Below, piece after piece: positions 1-7,831 of a stretch of DNA of 64,000 nt (position 1 is the first letter of the stretch; the number at the start of each line of letters is the position of its first letter). Source of the stretch: Myroides indicus (GTDB lineage Bacteria; Bacteroidota; Bacteroidia; Flavobacteriales; Flavobacteriaceae); NCBI RefSeq assembly GCF_004364575.1, contig NZ_SOAG01000009.1:35467-99466 (forward strand). Reading direction: 5' to 3'. Below the pieces are notes generated by a model, which worked only from the letters and a program-made list of their open reading frames with translations, had not been told where the DNA came from and searched no databases. The translations under genes and the position numbers were made by a program.

Positions 1-969
1 TGCCTTGCGGCTGTGGATCATGTAATTGCCAATAAATTGTACGATCTTTTTCAGATCCCTCTTTTTATACAGCAGCATATTGAGGAGTCCTGGGAAAACG
101 ATGCACCAAGTTTGTACGGCAGATTTGACTTTGCGTACGATAATTATAGTAAACAACTAAAAGTGCTTGAGTTTAATGCAGATACGCCAACCTCATTGTA
201 TGAAACCGGCGTAGTGCAATGGCTTTGGATGCAGCAGTATTTCGGTGCCTCCAAAGATCAGTTTAATTCTGTGCACGACAGACTGATTCAGACCTGGAGT
301 GATTTAAAACCATATCTCAAAGGAGAAACCCTCCATTTTAGCTGTATGAAAGGAACTTTGGAGGATTTGACTAATGTTGAGTATTTACGTGATTGTGCCA
401 TACAGGCGGGTATTCAAACCAAGTTGATATACATTGACGATATTGGTTGGGACGGAGAAACCTTTACCGATTTGGAAGACGAAATGATTACGGATATATT
501 TAAGCTATATCCATGGGAATGGTTGATCTATGAGCCTTTTTCACTGCATATTCCAAACGATATGGCTAAAGCAAACTGGATTGAGCCTTCGTGGAAAATG
601 ATTTTGTCAAACAAAGCCATAATGGCTGTACTTTGGCAATTATATCCCAACCATCCGCTATTGCTGGAAACTTATTTTGAAGAGCCTAAAGGGATGGAAG
701 ATTACGTTAAAAAACCACTGTTATCCCGTGAGGGAGCGAACGTTACACTGTATAAAGGTGGAAGAATAGTTGAAGCTTCACCTGGAGAATATGGTGATGA
801 AGGCTATATTTGCCAACAGCTGGCATCTCTGCATAAAGAAAAAAGCGGATATGCGGTAATCGGTAGCTGGACCATCGGACAGGAACCTTGCGGAATTACG
901 TTTAGAGAGAGCGACAGCCTCATTACTACTAATAAAAGCAGGTTTATCCCTCATATCATTGAAAATTAA
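1..969 (+). CDS. Glutathionylspermidine synthase-like ATP-grasp protein (5' end outside window)
   Basis: The frame is open from base 1, so the gene starts upstream of the window; a GTG at base 13 is in frame but is not convincing as a start. The C-terminal ~320 residues match the glutathionylspermidine synthase pre-ATP-grasp/ATP-grasp family (E. coli GspS C-terminal domain, YgiC, YjfC): a YGRFDFAYD segment, then LEFNADTPTS with the conserved Glu-Phe-Asn-Ala-Asp, the KPLLSREGANV loop, and a C-terminal IGSWTIGQEPCGITFRE block. Family members of this size (~380 residues) lack the GspS amidase half and ligate an amine to an unknown peptide or thiol substrate. The exact substrate cannot be read from sequence. 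The neighbour downstream is a pentapeptide-repeat protein 39 bp away on the same strand, which gives no functional clue. Confidence 0.85.
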   Translation, partial: CLAAVDHVIANKLYDLFQIPLFIQQHIEESWENDAPSLYGRFDFAYDNYSKQLKVLEFNADTPTSLYETGVVQWLWMQQYFGASKDQFNSVHDRLIQTWSDLKPYLKGETLHFSCMKGTLEDLTNVEYLRDCAIQAGIQTKLIYIDDIGWDGETFTDLEDEMITDIFKLYPWEWLIYEPFSLHIPNDMAKANWIEPSWKMILSNKAIMAVLWQLYPNHPLLLETYFEEPKGMEDYVKKPLLSREGANVTLYKGGRIVEASPGEYGDEGYICQQLASLHKEKSGYAVIGSWTIGQEPCGITFRESDSLITTNKSRFIPHIIEN

Positions 970-1008
970 TTGCGTTTAAATTGTTAATCCCTTTTAGCCC
1001 GAACGGTT

Positions 1009-1581
1009 ATGACTCCTGAATTTATTTACGACAAAATATATCAAGACCAGATTTTTAAATTTGATTCGGTCTCTTTCAAGGAATTTGAAAATTGCAAATT
1101 TGTTAATTGCGATTTAAGCGCTTGTTCTTTTTTAGCTACGCTGTTTATCGATTGTGAGTTTACCGATTGTAATTTTAAAAATGCAGAGATCAACTATGTG
1201 GGATTCAGAAGCGTTCATTTTTCAAACTGTAATTTCACGGGTGTCAATTTTGCAATGATCGACCAAACGATATTTGAGTTTTCTTTTACAGATTGCAATC
1301 TCGAATTTGCCCAGTTTTATGGGTTAAAGTTAAAAAAACAGGTGTTTTCTAACTGCAGCCTGATTAGTGCCGATTTTATGGGGGCTGATTTATCTATGGC
1401 GATGTTTGACAATTGTAACCTGCATCGTACCGTTTTTGAGAAGGCAAACGCTGAGGGAGCCGATTTTTATACCAGTTATAACTACGATATTGATCCGGAA
1501 TCAACTCGCATTAAAAAAGCCATGTTTTCCGCGCAGGGCTTAGCCGGACTCTTGACAAAACATCAGCTGGTGCTGAAGTGA
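1009..1581 (+). CDS. Pentapeptide-repeat protein (Qnr-like fold)
   Basis: 190 residues almost entirely made of five-residue steps with a Phe or Leu every fifth position (for example FENCKFVNCDLSACSF and FSNCNFTGVNF), which is the right-handed quadrilateral beta-helix of pentapeptide-repeat proteins. Many steps carry Cys-Asn or Cys-Asp before the central Phe/Leu. The repeats are interrupted near residue 85 and end in a non-repeat tail with IDPESTRIKKAMFS and LAGLL, similar in layout to the C-terminal helix that mediates dimerisation in Qnr/MfpA proteins. Qnr proteins protect DNA gyrase from quinolones, but most chromosomal relatives have no proven role, so resistance should not be assumed. No signal peptide is seen, so the protein is cytoplasmic. 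Confidence 0.85.
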   Translation: MTPEFIYDKIYQDQIFKFDSVSFKEFENCKFVNCDLSACSFLATLFIDCEFTDCNFKNAEINYVGFRSVHFSNCNFTGVNFAMIDQTIFEFSFTDCNLEFAQFYGLKLKKQVFSNCSLISADFMGADLSMAMFDNCNLHRTVFEKANAEGADFYTSYNYDIDPESTRIKKAMFSAQGLAGLLTKHQLVLK

Positions 1582-1622
1582 TTTTATGCACTTCGAAGAA
1601 AACAAACGTCAAAAAGATTAAC

Positions 1623-1630
1623 TACCTTTG
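1623..1630 (+). promoter_or_regulatory. -7 promoter box of the SDR gene
   Basis: TACCTTTG fits the Bacteroidota -7 consensus TAnnTTTG. It overlaps an in-frame TTG codon at 1628, so that codon cannot be the translation start if this promoter is used; the ATG at 1664 is preferred. No clear TTG -33 element is visible at 17-23 bp. Confidence 0.55.
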
Positions 1631-1663
1631 ATAAAACTTTCTAAATCCAGAAAAAGATCAATC

Positions 1664-2413
1664 ATGAAAACAGCTTTTATCACAGGAACAACATCGGGTA
1701 TAGGAAAAGCCACCGCTCAAATTTTAGCCTCTAATTACAGGTTAATTTTATGCGGACGAAGAGCGGATAAATTAGTAGAACTGCAAAAAGAGCTTGAAGA
1801 AATAACGGAGATTTATCCCCTTGTTTTTGATGTTCGCAACAAAGTTGAGGTTTTTGACGCGGTAAATTCGCTCCCCGAAAAATGGAAAGCAATAGATGTG
1901 CTGGTTAACAATGCCGGCAATGCACACGGTTTGTCTAGTTTTCAGGAAGCAGATCTAAATGATCTGGAAGCCATGATTGATATTAACGTAAAAGGGCTTA
2001 TTTACGTGACCAAAGCTGTTTTGCCTTATATGCTCAAGCAAAACGGCGGACACATTGTCAATTTATCATCCATTGCCGGAAAAGAAACCTATGCGAACGG
2101 AGCAGTGTATTGTGCGAGCAAAGCCGCAGTTGAATCCATTTCAAAGGGACTTAGACTTGATCTTTTGCATAGCGGAATCAAAGTAACCAATATAGCTCCG
2201 GGAGCTGTTGAAACGGAGTTTTCGGTGGTAAGATTCAAAGGAGATAAACAAAGAGCTTCCAAGGTGTATGAGGGTTACGAACCATTGATAGCGCAAGATA
2301 TTGCACAGGCAATAGCGTATGCCGTAAATCAACCGGAATACGTTCAGATTGCGGATGTTACTATTTTTCCCAAAGCACAGGGAAACGGTACTACATTTGT
2401 CAAAAAAATATAA
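1664..2413 (+). CDS. SDR-family NAD(P)-dependent oxidoreductase (YdfG-like)
   Basis: 249 residues from the ATG at 1664. Classical short-chain dehydrogenase: N-terminal TGTTSGIG dinucleotide-binding loop, NNAGN motif, catalytic Ser of NLSSIAG, and Tyr-x-x-x-Lys in VYCASKAA, followed by the IAPGAVETEF segment. The CGRRADKL sequence after beta-strand 2 contains two Arg, which favours NADP(H). The closest well-known relative is E. coli YdfG, which oxidises L-allo-threonine and 3-hydroxy acids; substrate is inferred only from family resemblance. The start was chosen because a TTG at 1628 lies inside a TAnnTTTG promoter box and because MKTAFITG begins the Rossmann fold directly. Confidence 0.9.
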   Translation: MKTAFITGTTSGIGKATAQILASNYRLILCGRRADKLVELQKELEEITEIYPLVFDVRNKVEVFDAVNSLPEKWKAIDVLVNNAGNAHGLSSFQEADLNDLEAMIDINVKGLIYVTKAVLPYMLKQNGGHIVNLSSIAGKETYANGAVYCASKAAVESISKGLRLDLLHSGIKVTNIAPGAVETEFSVVRFKGDKQRASKVYEGYEPLIAQDIAQAIAYAVNQPEYVQIADVTIFPKAQGNGTTFVKKI

Positions 2414-2444
2414 CCGTTTTTAGATGACATTAGGTGAAAAAAAC

Positions 2445-2452
2445 TACATTTG
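2445..2452 (+). promoter_or_regulatory. -7 promoter box of the WG-repeat gene
   Basis: TACATTTG matches TAnnTTTG exactly and lies 34 bp before the ATG at 2486. A second identical octamer occurs at 2392-2399 inside the end of the preceding gene. The box overlaps an in-frame TTG at 2450, which argues against that codon as a start. Confidence 0.55.
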
Positions 2453-2485
2453 TATCGGTTTTACTACAAATTATCCCTTTATAAA

Positions 2486-3157
2486 ATGAAAAAAAATATT
2501 GCAATAAGCCTGTTGATTTTCGGGCTGAATTGCACTTCTAATTTCGCTTTTGCACCACGCGATTTTTATTTTAATACCATTACCGAAATTTTAGCAGCAG
2601 AAAACAGGACTCTGTCCGATACGTTGTTTATCGATTTAAAAAACGATCCGGATTTTAGGTTTAAAAATAACCTGAGATGGTTTCAGGATAGTGAACAAGC
2701 ACTTTTCGGAATTAAAAATGCACAGGGCGACATCTATATTGAACCGCTTTTTTATCAGATCGAATCCTTTGTGGAGGGGATTTCCATTGTTACGTTTGAA
2801 GATTTTCAGGGAGCCATTAACAATAAAGGAGAACTTGTGATTCCTTATGTTTATGAAGAACTGCATACGTGCAGTGAAGGATTGATCGCTTTTAAAGAAG
2901 CCGATAAATGGGGTTTTTTAAATACGTCGGGCGACAAGGTAGTTGAAGCGAGATATGACTTTGTAGACAGTTTTTCAGAAGGTCTTGCCTTAGCCTCTCA
3001 GGATAATCTTTTTGGCTATATCAATCGCAAAGGCAACGTGGTTATTCCTTTTCAGTATGATTATGCTGGCAGTTTTGAAGGAGGAGAAGCACAGGTGGAA
3101 ATAAAGCTCAAGTCTTTTGTTATTAACAAAAGGGGAGTGATCGTTTCTGAGCAATAG
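2486..3157 (+). CDS. Secreted WG-repeat protein
   Basis: 223 residues from the ATG at 2486, beginning with a signal peptide (Lys-rich start, hydrophobic stretch, probable cleavage near residues 18-22). The second half has WG-type beta-repeats: about three copies of the pattern 'W/F-G-x-I/L-N-x-x-G-x-x-V-I-x-x-x-Y-D-x-x-x-x-F-x-E-G-L', for instance KWGFLNTSGDKVV and LFGYINRKGNVVIPFQYDYA. WG repeats (KWG Leptospira repeats) form beta-propeller-like or solenoid surfaces, and most have no assigned function. No enzyme motif is visible. The protein is expected in the periplasm or outside the cell. It converges with the TonB-dependent receptor gene across a palindromic repeat. Confidence 0.8.
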   Translation: MKKNIAISLLIFGLNCTSNFAFAPRDFYFNTITEILAAENRTLSDTLFIDLKNDPDFRFKNNLRWFQDSEQALFGIKNAQGDIYIEPLFYQIESFVEGISIVTFEDFQGAINNKGELVIPYVYEELHTCSEGLIAFKEADKWGFLNTSGDKVVEARYDFVDSFSEGLALASQDNLFGYINRKGNVVIPFQYDYAGSFEGGEAQVEIKLKSFVINKRGVIVSEQ

Positions 3158-3165
3158 GTTTTCAT

Positions 3166-3290
3166 CCTGTCCTGCTGAATTTATTTCGGTCTATCCTGAT
3201 TTTGAGGATATAAAACAAAGAAGCTGAAACAAGTTCAGCTTGACAAGTCTGTCTTTTTTCTGTCTTGCTGAATTCATTTCAGTATCTCTT
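3166..3290. repeat. Palindromic intergenic repeat (REP-like) between convergent genes
   Basis: Three related modules lie in the gap between two convergent genes: TGCTGAATTTATTTCGG near 3171-3188, the palindrome AAGCTGAAACAAGTTCAGCTT at 3221-3241 (8-bp arms, 5-nt loop; written here over 20 bases only in part: arms AAGCTGAA / TTCAGCTT), and TGCTGAATTCATTTCAGTA near 3267-3285, whose CTGAA/TTCAG arms are again inverted. The first and third are direct copies of one unit, and the middle one is a variant of the opposite polarity. This resembles the short dispersed 'CTGAA...TTCAG' palindromes found between genes in many flavobacterial genomes. It may double as a bidirectional terminator. Confidence 0.6.
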
Positions 3291-3302
3291 AGGTTTTTAA
3301 AT

Positions 3303-5183
3303 TTACAAGCCGTTATACTTTATCCCTATCGTAAACCATCTGCCCGGCATAGGTACAGCTCCGGCTTCAATATAAGTGGCGTCAAAAATATTCTGAGCAT
3401 CTGTATATACTCCAAACTGATTAGCCGTATAGCTGATGCGGATGTCGTTAATCCAATAGCTTTTGTAACTCAAGCGCTGATTGTAGCGGTTAGCCAGTGT
3501 GGCACTCCAGTTTTGGTGCTTAAAATTCAGTGTGGCAACGAGCTGGTGTTTCAGACTCTCAATGGCATATTTAGAAATTAAGTCCTTTTGGCTGATTTCT
3601 ATTTCAGGAGATAAGTAAGTGTAGCCCAATCCTAAGTTCCATTGCGTAATCTCATCACCCACTCTGTATTTTACGGAGGCGCTTATTCCGGTTGTTTTAT
3701 TTTTTGCCTCATTGTACGGTTGATAAGGCTGGTCTGTATTCGGTCTTATCCAATCGATAAAATCATCAATTACCCGGTAAAAAGCAAATACTTCTGCGCT
3801 CAGTCTGCTGTCTATATATTTCCCTCCGGCTTCCACCTGATAGGCTCTTTCCGGTTCCAGTTCGGGATTTCCTATATTTCCGGGACGCTGATCTAAATAC
3901 AAATCTGTAAAGGAAGGAATTCGCTGGCTGGTTCCGGCATTAAAAACAGCTTTCCAGTTGGGATTAAAGGCATAGCTTGCATCAATACCCGGAAAAATCT
4001 GCCAGCCGTATTTTGTATTGTAGTTGACGTATGCACCCAGATTAACGTCTAAGTCAGGTATAAATTCTCTCTGAAACTCGGTGTATATTCCATAATTGCT
4101 TTTGCTGTGATCGCCTATGTTTGTCGAGTTTATTTTTTCGTATCGCATTTCTGCTCCGACAGCTATTTTTCCAAAATCGCCCTGATATTCTCCTTTCACA
4201 TTTGAGGTTAGCGAATGTGCATAATGTCTGCTTCGGGCGACATCAAGCTGATGTCTGAAATAGCGGTAATCGTCAAAGTTATAGCGGTAGGCTATGCTTG
4301 GCAATAGTCTGAAACGGTTGTTTAGCTGATGGGTGGAGCTGAGATTGAGTAAGTAGCTGCTTACGATTTCTTCCGATTCTTTATCGCCCGGAGCAGCGTA
4401 AAAACCATTGGCTCCGAATGAACTTTGCGCCCATCCGCCCAAAACCATAATGGCATTGTTTTCATCCGGTACAATATTGCCCTGATAGAATAATTTGTTG
4501 TTGTGAAAAGCTGTATTGTAGCGGTATCCACTTCCGGAATCGTGGCTTCCGAAAAGCATGTGATTGTGTTTTTCTTTTATCAGTGTTCCGCCCAGCTGTA
4601 TCCCTCTGCCATTATAGAATTCGCCGCTGTTTATTTCTTCTTCATCTTTTTTAAAGCTTGTTCCGCCGTATACATGGGCAAATACACCGTCTTTTTTCGG
4701 GTTTTTAGTTACGATGTTTACTACTCCGGTCAAACTGTTTACGCCATACAAACGAGCCGAAGCACCTCTTACGATTTCGATTCTTTCAATGGCTTCCAGC
4801 GGTACCGGAATGTTGAGCGAATTGTGTCCGGTTTGCGGATCTGTTATCTTTTGACCGTTTAACAGCAGCAGGTTCTGTTCAAAACTTCCTCCTTCTATGC
4901 TTAAATCTGCCTGGGTGCCAAACGGACCGCGCTGACGCAAATCAACGCCTGATGCATATGCCAAAAGTTCATTAACAGACTCTACGGGCAGCTGTTTAAT
5001 TTGCTCCTGTGTAAGAACGGTTATGTTTCTGTTTTTTAAAGATTCCGGCAATTGCAAACGCTGGTCGTAAATAACAATTTCTGCTATATCGGTATCGGTT
5101 TGTATCGTTTGTTCTTCCTGTGCCTGCACATTCAATACCGCACAAGTAAAGGCAAAAGCAGACAGTATAGCTGATTTTTTCAT
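3303..5183 (-). CDS. TonB-dependent outer-membrane receptor (BtuB-like)
   Basis: 626 residues. A signal peptide (MKKSAILSAFAFTCAVLNVQAQ, cut after AQA/Q) is followed by a short TonB-box region, then the plug domain (about residues 45-165) with VNELLAYASGVDLRQRG, EGGSFEQNLLLLNG, and IERIEIVRGASARLYG, and a C-terminal 22-strand barrel. The barrel contains the NPELEPERAYQ segment typical of ligand-gated TonB receptors. The short length and lack of an N-terminal carboxypeptidase-regulatory domain separate it from SusC proteins; it resembles BtuB-type vitamin B12 or siderophore receptors. No SusD, HmuY or cobalamin gene is beside it, and no cobalamin riboswitch was found upstream, so the ligand remains open. 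Confidence 0.88.
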   Translation of the reverse strand: MKKSAILSAFAFTCAVLNVQAQEEQTIQTDTDIAEIVIYDQRLQLPESLKNRNITVLTQEQIKQLPVESVNELLAYASGVDLRQRGPFGTQADLSIEGGSFEQNLLLLNGQKITDPQTGHNSLNIPVPLEAIERIEIVRGASARLYGVNSLTGVVNIVTKNPKKDGVFAHVYGGTSFKKDEEEINSGEFYNGRGIQLGGTLIKEKHNHMLFGSHDSGSGYRYNTAFHNNKLFYQGNIVPDENNAIMVLGGWAQSSFGANGFYAAPGDKESEEIVSSYLLNLSSTHQLNNRFRLLPSIAYRYNFDDYRYFRHQLDVARSRHYAHSLTSNVKGEYQGDFGKIAVGAEMRYEKINSTNIGDHSKSNYGIYTEFQREFIPDLDVNLGAYVNYNTKYGWQIFPGIDASYAFNPNWKAVFNAGTSQRIPSFTDLYLDQRPGNIGNPELEPERAYQVEAGGKYIDSRLSAEVFAFYRVIDDFIDWIRPNTDQPYQPYNEAKNKTTGISASVKYRVGDEITQWNLGLGYTYLSPEIEISQKDLISKYAIESLKHQLVATLNFKHQNWSATLANRYNQRLSYKSYWINDIRISYTANQFGVYTDAQNIFDATYIEAGAVPMPGRWFTIGIKYNGL

Positions 5184-5505
5184 ACGTTATAAAAAATTAA
5201 TTTTCTGTTATAGGGTTCAAATAACTCTTTTAAGCTCATTAGATTGCGGCAAAAGTATCGGTTCTTTTGCAAATGCAGCTATGCCACTTTTAAATTTTGA
5301 GGTAGTCCGGTCTGCAAACCAAAGCAAACCAACTGTATCGCCGATTGATTGAGAATTTTTATCCGGCGCTTAAAACTTGTCCTATGCAAAGAAAAAACCT
5401 TTTCAAAGTCTATATTTTTGAGTTGTCTTTTTTAGGGCATAAAGGAATACCCCGCGCTTATTAGAGACAGTTTCTATATATAATTAATAACTAAAAACAA
5501 TCAGT
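5184..5505. other. 322-bp divergent intergenic region
   Basis: This lies between the start of the TonB receptor (minus) and the PhnB-like gene (plus). Besides the minus-strand -7 box at 5250-5257 there is a plus-strand TATTTTTG at 5413-5420, 85 bp before the PhnB-like start, as a weak promoter candidate. I searched both strands for a cobalamin-riboswitch B12 box and found no convincing match. No RNA gene is recognised. Confidence 0.5.
5250..5257 (-). promoter_or_regulatory. -7 promoter box of the TonB receptor
   Basis: Read on the minus strand the octamer is TACTTTTG, a full match to TAnnTTTG, about 66 bp before the ATG. A TTG lies 12 bp further upstream, which is closer than the normal 17-23 bp, so the -33 element is uncertain. 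Confidence 0.45.
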
Positions 5506-5958
5506 ATGGCAAAAGTACACGCTTATTTAAATTTTAACGGCAATTGTGAAGAAGCATTCAATTTTTATCAACAGGTATTTGACAAACCGTCGTTGGGCAA
5601 AAATCGATACAGAGATATGCCGCCCAGCCCGGATTTTGAACTTCCTGAATCGGAAAAAAACAAAATTTTGCACACGGCTATTATGATTAACGATGAGGTT
5701 ATGCTGATGGGGTCTGACTGCAGCGATCATTTTGGACAAAAAGCCGTTTTTGGAACAAGTACTTATGTTATGCTGGATGCTCAAACAGCCGACGAAGCAA
5801 AAAAATTATATGAAAAGCTGAGCTATAAAGCACAAAAACTGGAAATGGAATTGGGTGAAACGTTTTTTGCCGAACTGTTTTCTTCTTTTATCGATCAGTT
5901 TGGCGTTGCCTGGATGATACATTACGAAGGAAAAAACAGGATGAACGGCGGCAAATAA
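5506..5958 (+). CDS. VOC-family (PhnB/YjdN-like) protein
   Basis: 150 residues with the vicinal-oxygen-chelate fold signature of the PhnB/YjdN branch: N-terminal VHAYLNFNGNCEEAFNFYQQVF, a central ILHTAIMINDEVMLMGSD, and a C-terminal FIDQFGVAWMIHYE. Members of this branch often lack one or more of the metal ligands of true glyoxalases and have no settled activity. It is a single gene flanked by non-operonic neighbours. No signal peptide is seen, so it is cytoplasmic. A catalytic role (glyoxalase or dioxygenase) should not be assigned from this sequence alone. Confidence 0.85.
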   Translation: MAKVHAYLNFNGNCEEAFNFYQQVFDKPSLGKNRYRDMPPSPDFELPESEKNKILHTAIMINDEVMLMGSDCSDHFGQKAVFGTSTYVMLDAQTADEAKKLYEKLSYKAQKLEMELGETFFAELFSSFIDQFGVAWMIHYEGKNRMNGGK

Positions 5959-6087
5959 GTTTCTGCAGCAAAGTTGTATCAGGTAAATTAACAGTTATTT
6001 TTGTTTTTTATTGTAAATATATGTGATTTGTTGGTAAAAAAACGTTGTATATTGCAGTATTAAAATTTATTTATAAAAATAATTGAT

Positions 6088-6561
6088 ATGAAAAGATTAT
6101 TTAGTTTCGTAATTGTCTTTTTAGGATTAACAACAGGGGCTATGGCGCAAAAAGTTGATTTATCTATTTTTCCAAAACCCGAACAAGGGTATAAACAGAT
6201 GGTCATAGAAGTTCCTCATTCTGAAAATGACGGTAATAAAAAGCTGGAATTCAGAGTAGGCAAGTGGATGGATGTTGACGGATGCAACAGTTTTAAGCTC
6301 AACGGAGTGGTAGAGAAAAAAGATTTGCAAGGCTGGGGCTATGACTATTATGTTTTTAGCGGAGGCGGCGTTATTGCTACGCGTATGGCGTGTCCGGATG
6401 CAGAAGGCAGACATATGTTTGTTTCGACAACTCCTGAAACGGCAAGGTATAACGGACGTATGCCGATTGTTATCTACGTGCCGAAGGATTATGAGGTAAA
6501 GTTTAAAATATATCAGACAGATGGGGATGATTACGAAGCTCTGGAAGTAGTGCAAAAATAA
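6088..6561 (+). CDS. eco: Ecotin-family periplasmic serine-protease inhibitor
   Basis: 157 residues with a signal peptide (cut near residue 20, MAQ/K). The body aligns with E. coli ecotin: a YKQMVIEVP strand, the first disulfide Cys at residue 66 (MDVDGCNSF), the highly conserved LQGWGYDYYVF block (about 80-90), the reactive loop IATRMACPD (about 96-104) with the second Cys at 102, RYNGRMPIVIY, and a C-terminal VKFKIYQTD strand used for dimerisation. Ecotin blocks S1-family proteases such as trypsin, chymotrypsin and elastase, protecting the cell in host or predator settings. At the P1 position E. coli has Met84; here the aligned residue is Arg99, which should favour trypsin-like targets. The gene is monocistronic and has its own terminator. 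Confidence 0.93.
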   Translation: MKRLFSFVIVFLGLTTGAMAQKVDLSIFPKPEQGYKQMVIEVPHSENDGNKKLEFRVGKWMDVDGCNSFKLNGVVEKKDLQGWGYDYYVFSGGGVIATRMACPDAEGRHMFVSTTPETARYNGRMPIVIYVPKDYEVKFKIYQTDGDDYEALEVVQK

Positions 6562-6579
6562 TAAGCATTTTAAAAGTTT

Positions 6580-6616
6580 AAAAAAGCATCGAGGAGTAAT
6601 CATCGATGCTTTTTTA
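6580..6616 (+). terminator. Rho-independent terminator after ecotin
   Basis: A 12-bp stem (AAAAAGCATCGA / TCGATGCTTTTT) with a 10-nt loop begins about 20 bp after the ecotin stop and runs into a T-tract. Confidence 0.85.
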
Positions 6617-6757
6617 ATATCAGACTGATTCTATTTGTTAATTAATAGTTATATGCTTTGTTTTTATTTGATCAATCAGATAGTTTTATCAAATATTTTT
6701 TGAAATAAAAAAAAAGTGATACTAATATTTTATTAAAAAATAAATCAATAATTTAAT

Positions 6758-7813
6758 ATGATAAGAATCTTACTGACTGCTGTTGTTTTTTTATTTTCAG
6801 CTTTTGCAATTGCTCAAAACAAAAAATATTACTACGAATACGAAAGCGTGCTACCCTATCAAGAACGCTTCGATAAGATAGAGGTAAATGCGACTAATGA
6901 AGTTGAAAAAATACAGTTGTATGGAACTTTGTTATTGCCAAAAACACCCTTTTATAAAGTAGTGATGATAATTCCTGGATCGGGACCTGATACGCGTGAA
7001 AATCATTTTAAACTCGCAGAAGAATTGTTGTTGCATAACATAGCTGTTTTTAGATATGATGAACGAGGAATCTCTGAATCGGAAGGAGAATTTAATGAAA
7101 TTAGAATAGGAATCAACGAATTAGTTGATGATATGGCAGTTTTATTTCAAAAATTGAAACAACTTCCTGCTTTAAAAGATAAAAAAGTAGGAGTTATTGG
7201 TCATAGTTTTGGAGGAATGATTGCTATTGATGCTGTTAATAAAAAGAAAGCTAATCCTGATTTTATGGTCCAATGGGCAACTCCTGTTCAAAGTCATGGT
7301 GAATGGTTTAAATACCAGTTAAAAAATGGAATAGGGGAGTTACCAATGCAGTTTAAATATGAAAACCTAGAAGAGGCTTATAAGATTATGGATATCTTTA
7401 ATCAAGCTTTTGCAACAACAAAAGATTCTACTACGATGAAACAAGATATTAAACTACTGTATAAGACGAGAAAAATAGCGAAGAAACAAGGATATACTTC
7501 AAAGCGCTATGAACGTTTTACTTATGCCACATTCCCTACACATAAGGCTCTTATCAAAAAGGATTTTGAAAAGATGTATGCTAATGTAGAAGTGCCAATG
7601 CTTTATATAATTGGTACTAATGATATCATTGTTGATCCTGTGGCGGGAGTTGAAAAATTAAAGTCGTTAGGTAATACTAAGGTGGAAATAAAAGTGTTGG
7701 ATGGATTAGACCATTATCTAACAACCGAACCGGAACTGGTATTGGGAAAAGAGATGTATTATATTGATGAAAAGGCGAGTGCTTATATGGTTAACTGGAT
7801 TTTAAATCAATAG
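6758..7813 (+). CDS. Secreted alpha/beta hydrolase
   Basis: 351 residues with a signal peptide (cut near AIA/Q20). Alpha/beta-hydrolase fold: IIPGSGPDTRENH near residue 71 supplies the oxyanion region, RYDERGISESEG follows, the nucleophile elbow is GHSFGG with Ser150, and the late acid and base are probably Asp in GTNDIIVDP and His in GLDHYL. This is the S9-like/'dienelactone hydrolase' type common in Bacteroidota, usually annotated as a serine aminopeptidase S33-domain hydrolase; substrate unknown. The next gene begins 18 bp after its stop, so the two are probably co-transcribed. The 140 bp before it is very AT-rich and shows no clear TAnnTTTG box. Confidence 0.87.
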   Translation: MIRILLTAVVFLFSAFAIAQNKKYYYEYESVLPYQERFDKIEVNATNEVEKIQLYGTLLLPKTPFYKVVMIIPGSGPDTRENHFKLAEELLLHNIAVFRYDERGISESEGEFNEIRIGINELVDDMAVLFQKLKQLPALKDKKVGVIGHSFGGMIAIDAVNKKKANPDFMVQWATPVQSHGEWFKYQLKNGIGELPMQFKYENLEEAYKIMDIFNQAFATTKDSTTMKQDIKLLYKTRKIAKKQGYTSKRYERFTYATFPTHKALIKKDFEKMYANVEVPMLYIIGTNDIIVDPVAGVEKLKSLGNTKVEIKVLDGLDHYLTTEPELVLGKEMYYIDEKASAYMVNWILNQ

Positions 7814-7831
7814 CTTAAATATTAATATATT

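Noticed and set aside
1009..1581. Quinolone-resistance (qnr) gene
   Set aside because: Pentapeptide repeats alone are not enough; residues typical of Qnr loops were not identified, and most chromosomal relatives have no resistance role.
3240..3581. Plus-strand reading frame of 113 codons over the end of the TonB receptor gene
   Set aside because: It overlaps the receptor in antisense and starts in the palindromic repeat; no protein features.
5184..5505. Cobalamin riboswitch upstream of the BtuB-like receptor
   Set aside because: A sequence with GCAGACCGGACTACC on the minus strand superficially resembles a B12 box, but the spacing and the other conserved blocks are missing.
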